Origin: Acanthaster planci
Taxonomy: Eukaryota; Echinodermata; Asteroidea; Valvatida; Acanthasteridae
DNA length: 64,000 bases
Direction: 5' to 3'
Assembly: GCF_001949145.1 (NCBI RefSeq)
Contig: NW_019091358.1
Location: 3,695,654-3,759,653, forward strand
Part shown: positions 1 through 13,236 of the stretch, piece by piece
Layout: the number at the start of each line of letters is the position of its first letter
Numbering within the stretch: the first letter of the stretch is position 1
Program-made: the position numbers and the translations under genes
The notes under the pieces: generated by a model
Database searches by the model: none
Seen by the model: only the letters and a program-made list of their open reading frames with translations
Told to the model about the DNA's origin: nothing

Positions 1-284
1 CCCTCTTTTTAATTTTACTTCCATTTCCATTATTGTAATAGACATGCCCTTTAACTGCCGTTTCAGCACCAACTCCCTTACTGATGTCTGCCCGAAATGA
101 AGTTATTTGTTATTCATTTTCTATAGAAGTCTGAGCCATGCCTTGTGCACTTTTCTATAAAAGTTCATTGCTATCCAATCTGAACTGCCCATAAGGTCCT
201 TCACATTTTCTGTGTTGCTTTGCATCTCTATCTTCTTAAAGCAATAACCCATTTGCTCCTGCATTATAATGCAGTACACTGTGC

Positions 285-290
285 TTTAAT
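285..290 (-). terminator. Candidate DDX59 polyadenylation signal ATTAAA
   Basis: Minus-strand ATTAAA about 107 nt after the DDX59 stop at 397. It is the variant hexamer and only positional evidence supports it. Confidence 0.3.
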
Positions 291-396
291 AATTCCCTGA
301 ACAATCCAGTAAGCTATAGAGTGCTGAGGAAATATTATTGGGAAACATCAAAATACTTGCATTACTTTAAAACTGAACCCATTTCTATCTGTTGTC

Positions 397-3300
397 TCAC
401 CTTGCCTCCTGTTTCCTTCTCTTGTAACTGAAATAGCTTGCGTTGCCATAGCGACCTGCCACATGATGCTCCTCATCTTTCCTCTCCTTCCTCCTTTGCC
501 TTGCCTCCTTCCAGCTCTGGTGCCCCAGCTGCTGGTACCTCAGGTGGGTGGAGTTAGTGAGCTGGGGTGGGAGTGGGACTCCAAGGGGCCTGAGAGTGTT
601 GACAAACTCCAAGAATAGATGTGCGGAAGCCAGTTAAGGGAAAACATTACTAAAGCCCTTCTCAACATATCACCTTCCTCATCACGAAATGCAAATCTGT
701 TTTCATAGTTTGAGATACTCATGACACAAAAACCAAAATCTTCTGGGAATAAAATCAGTTCTGAGGTCAGTGACTCTGTGCGTGTCAATTAGTCTTCACT
801 CCAGCCAAATTAGAACTCTGGACCAACGCCAGGGTACAATATAAAGAGCAATGACTCAAATCCACCATCTTCTCTTCATTTTTGCATGACCATGTTTTTC
901 AGTGGTGAAAATATTTACAGTTATTGCATGGCACTGGCCGGCGTCAAGCAATATACACTCACATGCACATCTGAAGATGCTACAATATACTTCCTATACA
1001 GATAAAAAGGCACACACGTGGTACTTGTGTCTTTCTTGGGCCACTGTGGTATTCTACTCAAAAGTGGGTAGGTTTAACACAATTCGTTGATAAGGATGAT
1101 GATGGTATTGAACAAAATTACCACATAAGTTTCAAATTAGGGGAGTTGCAAAATTATATACATTTTTGACTGCATGGAATGCTGTGATTACACTTTTTTA
1201 AACGGGGCAGTACATCATGCTCTTAATGGGCAATGAGATGGATTGCTGTCACGAAGACTACGGCAATTTCCTAAAGTGAAGAAAACTGCTGAGCAAACAA
1301 AATCTTTGCTCATGGCAAATGAAGGTTACCAGCCAAAATGCCATACAAAGTATGAAGCGTCAGACTGGTACTCCGCTATTATTCACTTGGCACATAAATA
1401 TATGAGCTGAAATGGGACCAAAGGGTTGTGTTCCTACTCCTCGTGTTGTCATTACACAGTTTTATGGAACCAGGTGAATTTTAAAGATATTTCACTCCAA
1501 CTGCACTGTGCTGTTGTGAAGCCTCTGCTGCAGCCCATTCACACACTGTGAGACCAGATACCATGTGCATAGTCTGTTAAGGACCATGAACTGATCGATT
1601 ATACCGTACAAATGAAAAACCTTTTAATTACAGAGCAGGTTATCCTTCTCCCATCAAAGCGCTTACTTGAGAACCCCTCCGTGGGATATAAAATGGCACT
1701 GCTACAATCAACAGATTAACTGCCTTCATTGTACGCCAAACGGTTAATTGCCCTTGCCAAAGTATGCATTCTGGCATATTCTCGTAATCAACTCCAGGAA
1801 GGTATGCAACAAAAACGTGACAATGAAGAGGAAATGAAGGAAACACGTTCCAAGAGTTTTATTTTGGGTTGCTTTGCGGGCCCCGTGATAATTTATCACA
1901 ATAAAGTGAAATGAAAAATACCACTGTAGAGACCTATTCATGTTCACAGTAACTGCCATAAAATGAGAAAGGATATTTTTGCTCCCGTTATTGATGAAGG
2001 TGATGGCAGTGCCTCTGCTGCCCAGACGACCTGTCCTGCCAATCTGAAAATGAGAAAAAGGACTCAACAGGCACACATATTGGGAATGTTTACAGATTAC
2101 CCACCATCCTCACGTGTTCCCCAAATATTGAGGAAACTTACATTTGAGAAATATGTCACTGACAAGCGATTATAGTCACAAGACAGGGTAGAACCATCCA
2201 ACATAAATGAGCAGAACTGCGAACTAACAGAAACCATTGGCAAGCACTTTTATGAAATAGCACTCTTAATGAGTACTAACGGATTTGACGTGAAATACTC
2301 TGGTTTTTGTGACGTGCATTCCAACTGGTCAAAGTAAACGTTGAGTCTCACAGGTATCACGGTGCATAGATAACTTGGTGGCTGCAATCCAAGTTTACTT
2401 TAACACAGTCAGTATCGCCTAATAAATGCTTGATCATTACAATTTTTTTTTTTGTAACCCAAGTGTCATCTGTGACTGGATGTTGAGGCAAAACAACAGA
2501 CCTGGTGGATGTACTCCTCCACCGAGGTTGGCATGTCAAAGTTCACCACCATCTTGACCCCTGGCAGGTCAATTCCCCTACCCAGGACAGCTGTGCACAC
2601 CAGGACTGGGTACTCTCCCTCCCTGAAGCCCCTAAGTGTCTCGGTGCGTTCGCTCTGGGGTCTGTCCCCGTGTAAGGAAACAGCGTGTATGTCACACATC
2701 TGAAACGAAAATGAGCTCGACCTAAAATTGCCACTTAATTCTAATAATTATACAATTCATATCATGGTTTGTCAGGTATTCCATATTAAACTGATTTGTC
2801 AGCATTGCATGTGAATGAAAATAAACTTTCATTGTTTTTATATCAATAACTCTTCAGTGACAGTGCATTTTTCAGTGAAATCTACTGCATGCTGAAATGA
2901 ATCCAGATTTTAATATTTTTCGAAAAATTCAATTTTTGACTAACCGAACATACATTGTTAGTTGTCTTTTGCAATATTCGACACGTAATCAGTTTTAAAA
3001 GGGGTCGGTTTTCACACGCACACGCCCAGTCTGTCCCAAAGTGACAAACTTACCGCCTGGTGAAAATTTGCGTGCCATTTCTTGTTTACTTGCTGTGCCT
3101 GATTTATAAAGTGCTCCAACCACTAGTCTGGTTATCATTTGTTCCTTTGAAAGTCTATAGTGTGGAGACTGGAACCAGCCAGCCAGCCATTACCGGATAA
3201 ACAGCACACTTGGCATTTGCGGAATAAGTTTCTGGAAGTGCCATCTACATGTACATGCCTTTGGTAGTTAGGCCACAAAGGAAGACCTTTTAAAATACAT

Positions 3301-6300
3301 ACTTTTTATACAGGAGGTGCTTTCTAAAATGGTGCTATCCGGACCAATTTGAAATGATCATTTAGATATATTGGTGCTTAGTCTACCTTGTGAATTGCCA
3401 AGGATAGCAAACCAGCGCCAATTTTGGAGTCCACAAATACAACCAGTGGAGGTCTGCAGAAAAGGAGAAAAAAAGTACAGAAATTGTCATCGATGCATAA
3501 ATAGCAAACACTAAAATTGGGCACAAGAACATTTTCACTTTTTGGAACTCACCTGTAATGCTTGGGGTCCTGCAGTATGGCAAAGAGGTTCTTCTTCTTG
3601 GCTGGTTCCTCAACCCACATCACAATCTGCCTGACAGAGGTACATGGAGTGTTGGGCTGAAAGGGGTGGGGAACCAGTGACAATGAAAAATCAGCATGTA
3701 TCAACTTAGCAAATGATATACAAATTAATCACATTCTATAACCAACAAAAACTACAGAAAAAAAAATACTTTTCACAGGAATTTCAGTTAGGAAGTACGT
3801 CATGATGCACTTGATTTCTTCATATTTAAACTTTTGTGATATCCAAATTCAACCATTACAACAAAGCAAAAAAATCTCATTCATCATAATTGCTCCATGA
3901 AGTTGATATGAAATAGACGCAAGATATTACTTGTCCAGTACTTGTCACAAGAAGACACAATTTATTTCATTTTGAATTCAAAATCTCTTTACTCTATGCA
4001 AAACAAAAAGCAAACACCTCTAAAGCTGAATTCTAATTTGAAAGACTTAATCTGACCATTTTGTCCCCAAAATGGACAATTTTCAGATCCCCTTTCCCAC
4101 TCATATTGCACACTGTAGGGCATCTTGAACATCTCGCCAGAATTACTCTGCAAAAATATACAGGGATGTAGACATTTACCTTGCCAACTGAGATATACAG
4201 GGGACTGCGAAGAAGCGATGTGGCCATCTTCTCAATAGAGGGCGGTATTGTAGCTGAGAACAGCATTGTTTGGTGAGACTCTGGCAGATGGTCTATGACC
4301 TCAATCACCTGCATGTCATGAGAGTGAATTTGAACATTTACTCAGTACGGAAACTAATATGCCACAATAATTCTTTTCAAACTGCATTCTCACATGTCAG
4401 TGACTGAAAACTTCTTTCCCTGACAATATTCAATTTGGTACTTTTCTTGAAACAGATGAGAAATATTGAAACTATATCAGGGTCAATTTGAAATATTCTG
4501 CAAGTAAAGCTCTTGGTATTGAAAAGTAAAACTTTTCAAATTTAACCCATTAGATTCAACGTATCATTTCTAAGTCCCGTAGTTGCGGGCCACTACAGAG
4601 AGAATTCAAATTGTCACTTGCGCATGATCAGCTGGACCATTCCTGGCATAAGGCAGTGTTGACATACCTGCTGTTGAAAGCCTTTGTGTAGCATTGTGTC
4701 AACCTCATCAATTACAACCACCTTAATGGCTGCTAATGACACACCTGTCAACAAAATACACATGACAACACATATCATTAAAATAAGTTTATGCTCATTT
4801 TGATAAATTCTAACAAATCATTTGCAATTCTGTACTCTTTATGACAGCAATTGCAAGAATGGGTATTGAATTAGTAATTAACTTAAAACGAAAATTACCA
4901 ACAATCACCATACAATGTTCTTCTCAACACCTAGCCACCCCCAAATTTGAAATAATCTAAAATATTTCCTAGCCACAATAGACCAAAATAAGCATGACAT
5001 CACTGCTAGGCCCCCCCATCACTGACCGTCTCGGCCAAGGACGTCCAAGATTCTGCCAGGGGTTGCGATGACAAGCTGGATGTCTTGCTTCAGTCGGTGC
5101 AGCTGGGTGGGGAGTGGCACTCCGCCTACAACCAGAGCTGTGCGCATGTTGGGCAGCCCTGACGAAGATAAAAAACAGTGCAGGAAATCAACACTACTTA
5201 AACGTTTACAGGGGTTGGACCGAGTTAGCCACTGAACCTTTCCCACTTCCGATGTTGAGCTGATGAAGCAACCCAGATAGGTCATGAAACTCTGTGCTTT
5301 CCCATATGAAGTTTCATAGGCCACTGTCTTGTTTGAAAAAATTTGGGGGGGTTTTATTACCCAGATGTCTCAGAACCTTCACTAATTCAATCCTAGCTAT
5401 CCAGCGGTCTGGTATGGTGACTTGTGGATGGAATATACATGTATAAAGCTTTAAACTGGTACCGTTTTTCCTTGTGGATACAAAATACTGAAGTACACGA
5501 AAAACTGGGTATTTCAAATTCAAATCTTTAACACATTCACTGCTGACAACTAGTATACTCGTAGTAACAGGTGTACCGGATTCTGTCACTTCAAGTATAC
5601 TCGTAGTAACAGGTGTACCGGATTCTGTCACTTCAAGTATACTCGTAGTAACAGGTGTACCGGATTCTGTCACTTCAAGTAAACTCGTACTAACAGGTGT
5701 ACCGGATTCTATCACTTTAGGTATACTCCTAGGAAATGATAGGCTACTGCAACGTAACTTGACTACACTAGCATCACTAAGAGCATAACAAACACACTGC
5801 TGGCAGTGTCCAGGACATTCATCTGCAAAATGCTCATGTTCAAATCAAATATGCGCGCATTTGGACAACATTTGGCAAATGGGAATGCCCTGTGGAATTA
5901 GGTGTGGCAGTCAAGGTGTTAATCTAGTTGTGCATCTTTTCATTATCTTGTGATAATCTTGTGGGTTTCTCAATGTGTGGCTATACAAATCCTAAATCAT
6001 ATACATGTATGTAGTCTGATTTCAAGCCAGCTCTGTTAACCTTGCATCAGTTCCTTGGCTTGCTCTTCAATCTGCATGGCAAGCTCTCTGGATGGTGACA
6101 GGATCAACCCCAGGGGTCCCTTCTCATCTGTGCTATCTCTAAAGCACATGATGTTGAAGATTTGAAGAATGGTGGGAACAAGAAAAGCAGCAGCTACAGA
6201 GAGAAAACAAAAGTGAAATTGCTATAAAAAATATGTACAAAATCATGAGAAATGGGCTTCAAAGAATCTATATAAAAGGCTTTTAGCAACACTGCAGCCA

Positions 6301-9300
6301 ATTTCACAAAACTTTACACAATGGCATAACTCCACTTATGCTACATTTTATTGCATAGTTGTGCAACAAATTTAAAGCAATTTCATGAAACTTATGCACT
6401 GCTTAAGTCCGCGACTTATGAAACAAATTATTGCGTAATTCACAAAGTCCTTTTAAGGGGTGTAAGTTGCACGAAATGAAGCAAAAATGAACTATTTGAC
6501 TAGCTTATCCTGTCCGGTTAAGCCTCATCATTGCTGAACTTAACAAGGCTTATACAAGAAACGTACAGCTTTGTTGTGGAAGGTCATGAGAAAACTGCAA
6601 GATTTTCTGTGCGGTTCCGACGAAGACAAGAGGGAAACTTTTTCAAAATGGCGGGCGGAGGTGATTCAACAACTGTTTGATGACTGCTGTTATACTCGAA
6701 AGGTACAGCTGTTGTAAAAGCCTTTTTGGTCCTTGACCAAGAAATTTATTATCATCAAAACATGGTGCAGCTACACATCTTTTCGTGAAATCAAACATTT
6801 GCAGCTGCGGCATAAAGTTGTGCCACGAGGCTTACGCATGGTTCAAAGTTACGCCACGTTTGAAATCGGCTGCTGCAGACCTCAATCTTGCTTTACACAA
6901 CCAAAAGTACTGTACCCATAGCAACCAAAGTACTGTATCCGTAACATCAGAAGAATTTTATGCATGAATACCAGCACTGTGTACAAATGCACCCGGTGTA
7001 CAAGTTGTGCACTTTCCAAAGTACAAGCACTAGAGAGCTGGGTTCAGACATTTTACAAAGAAGTAGTCCGAGAAAAATGCTGGTACATTTTGAATAAATT
7101 TCTATTTCAAAGACAGGTACTTTTTGTATTTTCAGATCAAATGAATCAGTCATCACCAAATCAAGCAGAATATATGGGAGAGGTACTATGAAACTCTGTT
7201 GACTGCTTTAGCTTGTAGTGCTTATACTAGCCTCCTTCAGTGATCTATGGAGTGTTCTATTGTCCCAAGGTGAAGCCATGAGAAAGCGAATGCTCACCCC
7301 AGGAAGCCATAGGTTCACTACATCACTCAAAGCTGTCAACATTTCCAAACTACTCTACAGCAGTGTGCTTCATCAAATTAAACCACAACTCACAGAGCAC
7401 ATATCAGAGCAATAAGGTTATGTGTGTAGTTTAAGCACCGTGCCGTACTTTTGCCAGAGCTGGTCTGTGCGCACACCATCATGTCACGCCACCTGAGCGC
7501 TGCCGGTATGACTTGCATCTGGACTGGCGTGGGCGTGTTGTATCCCACACTGGCCAGATTGGACCCCACTGGAACAAAAACAAAACAAGATTCCGGGAAA
7601 TTGTACCATGGGTGTCAAACTGTTGACAGCGAAACGTGGCAAACTTTTTGATCATCTTGATCCAAATAATTCTTTTCTAAAAAACAAATGAAATGAAATG
7701 CAGCTTGGGTGAATCCTTTACACAGGGTAAAGTTGGAGCTTCAGTCTTTAGGCCTGTACCATTCTCATAGAGGTACGCAGTCATAAGGCTGTTGTATAAA
7801 GATCTCATTCCCTCAACTTTAACAGAAGGGCAAGGGGCACCTCTGGTCCTACACTCAACACTACTGCAGTTCGTCCATTCAGTTGAATTTTTAACTTCCT
7901 GTGGTATTTTGCACCACCAAGCTCTGCATATTAATGATGCACATAATTCATCTAAAATCACCAGTAAGTAACCTCAACTACTTTGGGAGATCAAACTTTC
8001 TTGTTTCTTATATCAAGTATCAAAATTTCAAAATGTTGGGGGAAAGAAAACTGGTTCAGTACTTTTCTTTGGAGCACCAAGGTGAGAGAATTCAATAATT
8101 GGTCTCGGTACATCTACGCCTTCAACAAAGAGTTCGACCTGCAAAGTAAGTTGACGGGAAAAAAGATATTTAAAAAATTGTATTTAATCTCAGGTACTCA
8201 TTCAAATGGTAATAAATTCAAAGTTTAATATGACCCAGTGTCCAGATATCTCCCAGACACCCGGTGGGCCATTTCTCCAAACTTTTTTGGCAACTGCATG
8301 GAGAACTTCAAGAACTCTGACACCCATTTTTAAAATCCAGATGTTTTGAAGTGCTGGTTAAATAATCTGGATCACGTGCATTCTTGCATCCTGAGTCTCT
8401 TGTAACCATACTGCAGTCCATCCCAACAATCCATTGTCTTAAAGTGCTGAGGAAAAGGCGTCTAATATATTGACATCTAGGGTTTTGGAGGTAGATTGGG
8501 TACTCAAAACTCAGTATACAATAGATTTATCTCTTGGAAATCAACAGAAGAGAAATAAGAGGCGATTTCTTTCAAAGACCAACTGGGCCGATTTCGGAAA
8601 CACGCGAGGTGAAATTTTGTGTTTATGTTGGGTTGATTTTGTCATTTGGGAGAAAGGCACAACAGGCATGCATAAAGCATGCATGAAGATACAAGCAAAC
8701 TGGTATCTTGTGGCCTAAATGCATTAAAAAGAGTTTTAATGACGTGTAGAAGATGCAAAGTATTATACATTAAACTCTATGATGCATAACCCTAAAGTCT
8801 TCCTCTTAGCTGGTCAAAATAATTGTGATATTTTTTCCGAAAATGAAGGGGTACGAGATGTTGAAGGTGGAGAGGAACATATTTTTCGTGGCATACATGT
8901 GAGAGTGCACTCGTGTTAACAGTGTGGCAACAGACTATTCATAGAATAACACGGTCAGCATAGGAGTCAGTACCCAGACCAGAATCTTGGGTTGAATTGC
9001 AGGCTACCTTGTAATGTGTGCACACATGTGAAGCTTAAGTTTTTAGAAAAGACAGCAACCCAGGTGCAGGCTTGTTTATTGCCGTGTCTACAATTTTCAA
9101 TGTGTCAAAGAAAAAGAGATAAACACATAAAGGATTCTTCTCATGAAAGTGAGTGGATTTGATTCCTATGAAATTAACCATTTACTCATCGATGAATGAG
9201 GGTGATGGCAGGCAACCTTGCAATGTTGCAGGGCTGCTGTGCGGTCCCAAACCTGGCCATGGTCCAGCAGCACAGTACTGCCATCACCAGCAGATGCAAC

Positions 9301-11400
9301 ACAACACAAGCAGTCAGCGAGGCTTATGCGTCACTTTTCTCAGTTCAGAGTGCTTTGCAGACGCTGGATATTTGTCAAAGCAGTCCTCAAATCCTTGGCA
9401 TATTACTTTTATCTGCGACGACTGGGTCGGTTTAAAATCTGCCCTTAATGTGCTGTCTGGGAATAATCAATTCAATGCGGTATTGCACGAAAACGTCGAG
9501 ACCAAGTCTCAGTGTACGAGATTCCTGTCCAAAGCTACAAACTGCACAAGACCGGGGTATGTTTTATTTTATAACAAAAACACAACGAATCATGCACTTA
9601 TACTTGATGGATGGAACAATCAACATAGTGGACAGGAACCGCGCAAGAACACTGCATTTGAGCATGCCTCTACTACGAGACTCATGAGTAAGATACACAC
9701 TGTTTACAACTATATCTCCCATACGACGTTTTGGAGTCACTGGCATTAATACATAATGAGTGTTTCTGAAATCGGCAAAAAAGGGGGCTCACAGAAGCCC
9801 ATTTTTTGGACATTTTTTCTGCCATAAATGGGAAAAGTGTTCCATTTTTCATGTTAATTTTGAAAGATAGTCTTGTCTCCAATTGTTTTTATAATTGGGG
9901 AAAGAAGGATTTCTACCTCTTTTAGTTTAAGAGCCGTTCAGGATTGAGCCTAGGGCATTCATAATTCTTTTAATACCTGAGCCCTGATTTCTTGGACCTG
10001 CTCCTTGGTGAGGTCCGACACCTCATCATGCTCCTTGTAGATGTAGCCGATTGGCTCTTCCTCCATGGGTGTGTCAGCAGGGCTCATTTCTGGTTGGCTA
10101 TCTTCTCCTGGAGCAGCTAGCTGATTCTGAAATACAAAATGCCACTGGTGAGGTAAGCCTGAACGAGCCAGTTTGCTGTCCACCAGCATATGACCCCAAA
10201 ATAGGAAACATGACTAAGGTCATTTGCAAACTGCAGCACACATATGCAAGGTCTGCCCTATCAGGACAGCCATATCTTGGCTAGTACATATGCTTTGTTC
10301 TTGAATGGCCTTGCATTTCGAAAAAACCAACTGGCTCACTGTGAAAAGTTAAAAATACCATATAATGGGCCCAAAAATATGTATGGCCTTCAATAACTTT
10401 AAGCACAGCCACTTTATTTCACTTTAATTTAAGCTAGCCCAATGATTCGCAATTTTTATTTAAGTTAAAAACTCCCTGTCAAATAACAATCTGAACCACT
10501 TGGAAGGTATACCAATCCTGCTGTCAGGCCAAGCCTTGCCAAGTTCCTGGCCTTGCACTCGCGGCTACACACGTCAGCTTCTGTCTGGTCGCAGATGTAG
10601 GCTCCATACCTCCCGCACATCACACAGACTGGCTCCTCATCACTGACTGGCCACCTCTGGTTCTTGCTGTATGAGACGACCTCCTCCTGTCCCTCCTCAG
10701 TGACCTCCTGATTGTGATCTTCACAGTCTGAATCTTCTGTCTCGTCCTTCTCATCCTCTGTGTCAGTTGCATCTTCTGTGACATCATCCCCGGTGTCTTT
10801 GCAAACTGCCTTTAGCCCCCCACCTCTTTTGATCCTGTCAACAGACCGTCTAATCTCAGCAATGTCAAGTAGGAGATGTGAACTGATCCCACTTCTGACA
10901 CCAATATCTGTTTCTCCCTTACGGTCTTCTTTTAGCTTAACCTTCTCTGCCTCTGTCACTGAATCTGTTGTACATGTTTCATCTGCTTGCTGAAGGCATG
11001 CAGTGTCTGTTTCCAGAGAAGTAGCCCCACTACTTGTTGAAGATGTTCTATTCTCCGGTTCCTTTGATGTGCCTTCCAACACCAAAAGTGGGGATTCTGA
11101 ACCATTTCCAGTATTTTGGCAAAACAGTACTATTTCATTCTTGGTGTTATCTTCAGTGAGTTTTTGAGCTCCCTTTTCAGAAATAAAAGGTGCAGTTGTT
11201 TCTGGTGCATCACGTCTCAGTACGTGTGACCCAGCACTTTCCTGACCAGCACCGCCTTGGCTATCTGTTGGGACAGAGTCACTCTCCTGGTCACGTTGAG
11301 TTTGCCCAGCAGTGTTAGCTGGATATTCAGCTTTAGCTTGTGGTCTTGATTTCACTGGCTTTGTCGCTGGTTTATGCTTCACTGCCCTCGGCACAAACAT
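397..11400 (-). CDS. DDX59: DDX59-like DEAD-box RNA helicase with HIT zinc finger
   Basis: Probable ATP-dependent RNA helicase. Coding exons in transcript order: 11400-10513, 10126-9977, 8138-8063, 7568-7449, 6193-6041, 5158-5027, 4744-4668, 4308-4180, 3656-3553, 3453-3387, 2699-2502, 2043-1954, 606-397. The sum is 2394 nt (797 aa) and phases match at every junction. It opens MFVPRAVK, as in vertebrate DDX59 (MFVPRS). A long acidic, Ser/Thr-rich linker follows, then a HIT zinc finger with Cys at about 259, 262, 270, 278 and 282. Then come the Q-motif region (TPTPVQMQ), motif I AQTSSGKT (405-412), Ia-region SPSREL, VATPGR-type IATPGR, motif II DEVD (519-522), SAT (550-552), motif [10 protein letters not shown] and motif VI HQIGRTGR, ending near LPPQLTNS. 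It is longer than human DDX59 (619 aa), mainly in the N-terminal linker. A 5'UTR exon ends at an acceptor just before 11415. Uncertain points are the penultimate donor (GCA|GTTACT at 1954) and the C-terminus: a GTCGCT donor inside the last exon could lead to another exon left of the window. Confidence 0.93.
5552..5733. repeat. 42-bp minisatellite, about 4.3 copies, in a DDX59 intron
   Basis: Units at 5552-5593, 5594-5635, 5636-5677 and 5678-5719, plus a partial copy. The first three are almost identical and the outer ones diverge. The period is a multiple of 3, so the minus strand stays open and encodes a 14-residue repeat ([12 protein letters not shown] type). It lies between the exons ending at 6041 and starting at 5158. 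Confidence 0.95.
9153..9749 (+). CDS. Unrecognised 198-codon open frame within DDX59 intron, antisense to the gene
   Basis: An uninterrupted frame of 198 codons starting with ATG and lying wholly in the intron between 9976 and 8139 of DDX59. The product has scattered Cys and Asn-x-Thr/Ser and a His-rich end. It shows no signal peptide, domain or motif that I recognise. It overlaps other shorter open frames on the same strand, so the region is simply stop-poor. It may be a decayed transposon gene, a nested gene or chance. Confidence 0.12.
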   Translation: MDLIPMKLTIYSSMNEGDGRQPCNVAGLLCGPKPGHGPAAQYCHHQQMQHNTSSQRGLCVTFLSSECFADAGYLSKQSSNPWHITFICDDWVGLKSALNVLSGNNQFNAVLHENVETKSQCTRFLSKATNCTRPGYVLFYNKNTTNHALILDGWNNQHSGQEPRKNTAFEHASTTRLMSKIHTVYNYISHTTFWSHWH

Positions 11401-11415
11401 TTTGTTGGTCTGTAT

Positions 11416-13236
11416 CTGAAATGAAAAATGAAACAACGTTTTATATGGAAATACATGTATGTGAGCCTACAAACCAGACTCAAGTGGACCTCTCTCCCCG
11501 TAACTTCTTTACAGGTGATTTTTTTTTCAGCATTCAATTTTTCATGCCTGACTGAAAACTCAGCTCTACAGCCTATGGTGTGGGAGGATTTGCAAATTTC
11601 TCTACAAACCAGAGAGCTGGATTCTCTAAGCTAGCTAACTTGTCTATATTGTAGTCCAGCGGAATACTAACTACAGCTTTGCATATGGCCTCTTTTACCA
11701 CTGGGTAATCATAAGATCATGACCAAGCATCAAGATTCATAGGGTCCTATTCCATGGTATGATGACCAAATATCAAAACAGAGAATTTGGAGAGTCCTTA
11801 CTTCAATCGTTTCACACCCCTCCCCTCCTGTCCAGGGCTTCCCCAGTTGTATTAGTCTGATAGTTGAAAACACACTGTCAAGTTTGGGGATCTAGAGCTG
11901 CCCAAGGTCTTAAGTCAGGTTTTGGTTACATTTTTCGAGCCCAAACGTTAGCACCAAAGATGTGATTTTGATCATGTTTGGGATGTTAATAACATAACAT
12001 TAATAACATTTTCAACACTGGTACAACACATGGAAGGGCTGTCCCACAGATCAAGATACATCGCTGCACAGGGCTTGTTTGTTTGGATCTGCATCTTGAT
12101 CAGTGATCCCAAAGCATGCAAAGCTGGTTCACACTATCCATTATAGGGAATTCTGGTGTCAGTGAACCAACTTTAGATCCCTGATCGCAAACGGGATTCG
12201 CATGAAACATGCAAGTCCATTAAGTGACAATTCCCATGTTGTGGGTGGGCCAGTCCCTGGAAAGGGTTGGAGGAAACAATGTTGATGGACGGACATGATG
12301 CCTGGAAGCCAGTCGAACCAATTTGAAAGATTTACATGTCTAGGAACTTGGGTTGTAGGCCTACGGTTAGACCACACACAGTAGTCAGTTTGATCAGAAT
12401 TTTCTCTGAGACTGAAGTACCAGTTTAAAACAGCAGAATTTGGGAAGAGTTCCATCAGTCATATGGACGCCAGTAATTCTTTCCTACAGTGACTAGCTAT
12501 CAGAAAGTACAAACATGTCCCAAGGTTCAATTTAGGAGGGAAAATACAAAGTCGTTTCTTAAGAAAACACTTAAAATCTTTCAGTCCAGTCCCATAGACT
12601 TGTGCACAGGGTGTCAAGCGGCGTCCGTATACATGTATACATACAGTAAAGTTATACCAGGAAGGAAAATGGTTGTGGACAGGGTCCCATAAAAGCAGTG
12701 CTTGTCGAATAGGGATCCCATTAGGAACAATAAGCATTATTACGAACAATACAATAATTATGACAAATTAGGATTAGACAAGAACTTAGAAGACAGTAAG
12801 CATGGTAAGACACGTAAACAACTGACCAAGCCCTGTAAGACACAAAAACTAAATGATGTTAATTAAAATTTGAATACCCACTTAGTAGTTTAACTTTATA
12901 TTTACGTTTGAATGTTGTAGTATGGAACTCTCCCCCCGAATTTTTCTAGATTTCCCGGCAAAAATGTCAAGAGAGCACATTAACCTACAGCAGCACATGT
13001 CCACCTCCAAGCGCGGCCCAGCTGAGTCACAAGAAGAGGCCAGTGGCTGGTACTCTTCGTCAATGCATACAATTACAAACGAAAATTTACCAGCTAAAAA
13101 AGACCTAAAATAAAAGATAGACTACAAGAGATAGCGGGTGGAGAGAATGTGAAAATTATTCGCAATACGTACATTTTCTTCTTTAGAGCCATGGATTATA
13201 GAGAATAAAAACCGCATCGCAATCGAAGTTAAGAAA
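11416..13236. promoter_or_regulatory. Head-to-head DDX59/TIMM44 intergenic region, possible shared promoter
   Basis: The two start codons face away from each other across about 1.8 kb. DDX59 has an intron in its 5'UTR, because an acceptor (TTTCAG) directly precedes 11415. Its first exon is therefore upstream, possibly ending at a CTG|GTAAAT donor near 13091 on the minus strand. If so, the transcription starts of the two genes are within a few hundred bases or less. No TATA box is evident. The 11.5-12.9 kb stretch shows no convincing coding exon. Confidence 0.4.

Noticed and set aside
5314-5715. 133-codon minus-strand frame with 14-residue repeats as a gene of its own
   Set aside because: It is produced by the 42-bp minisatellite inside a DDX59 intron; the flanking exons join in phase without it.
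5552-5733. CRISPR array
   Set aside because: The units are contiguous with no unique spacers, and the window is plainly eukaryotic.
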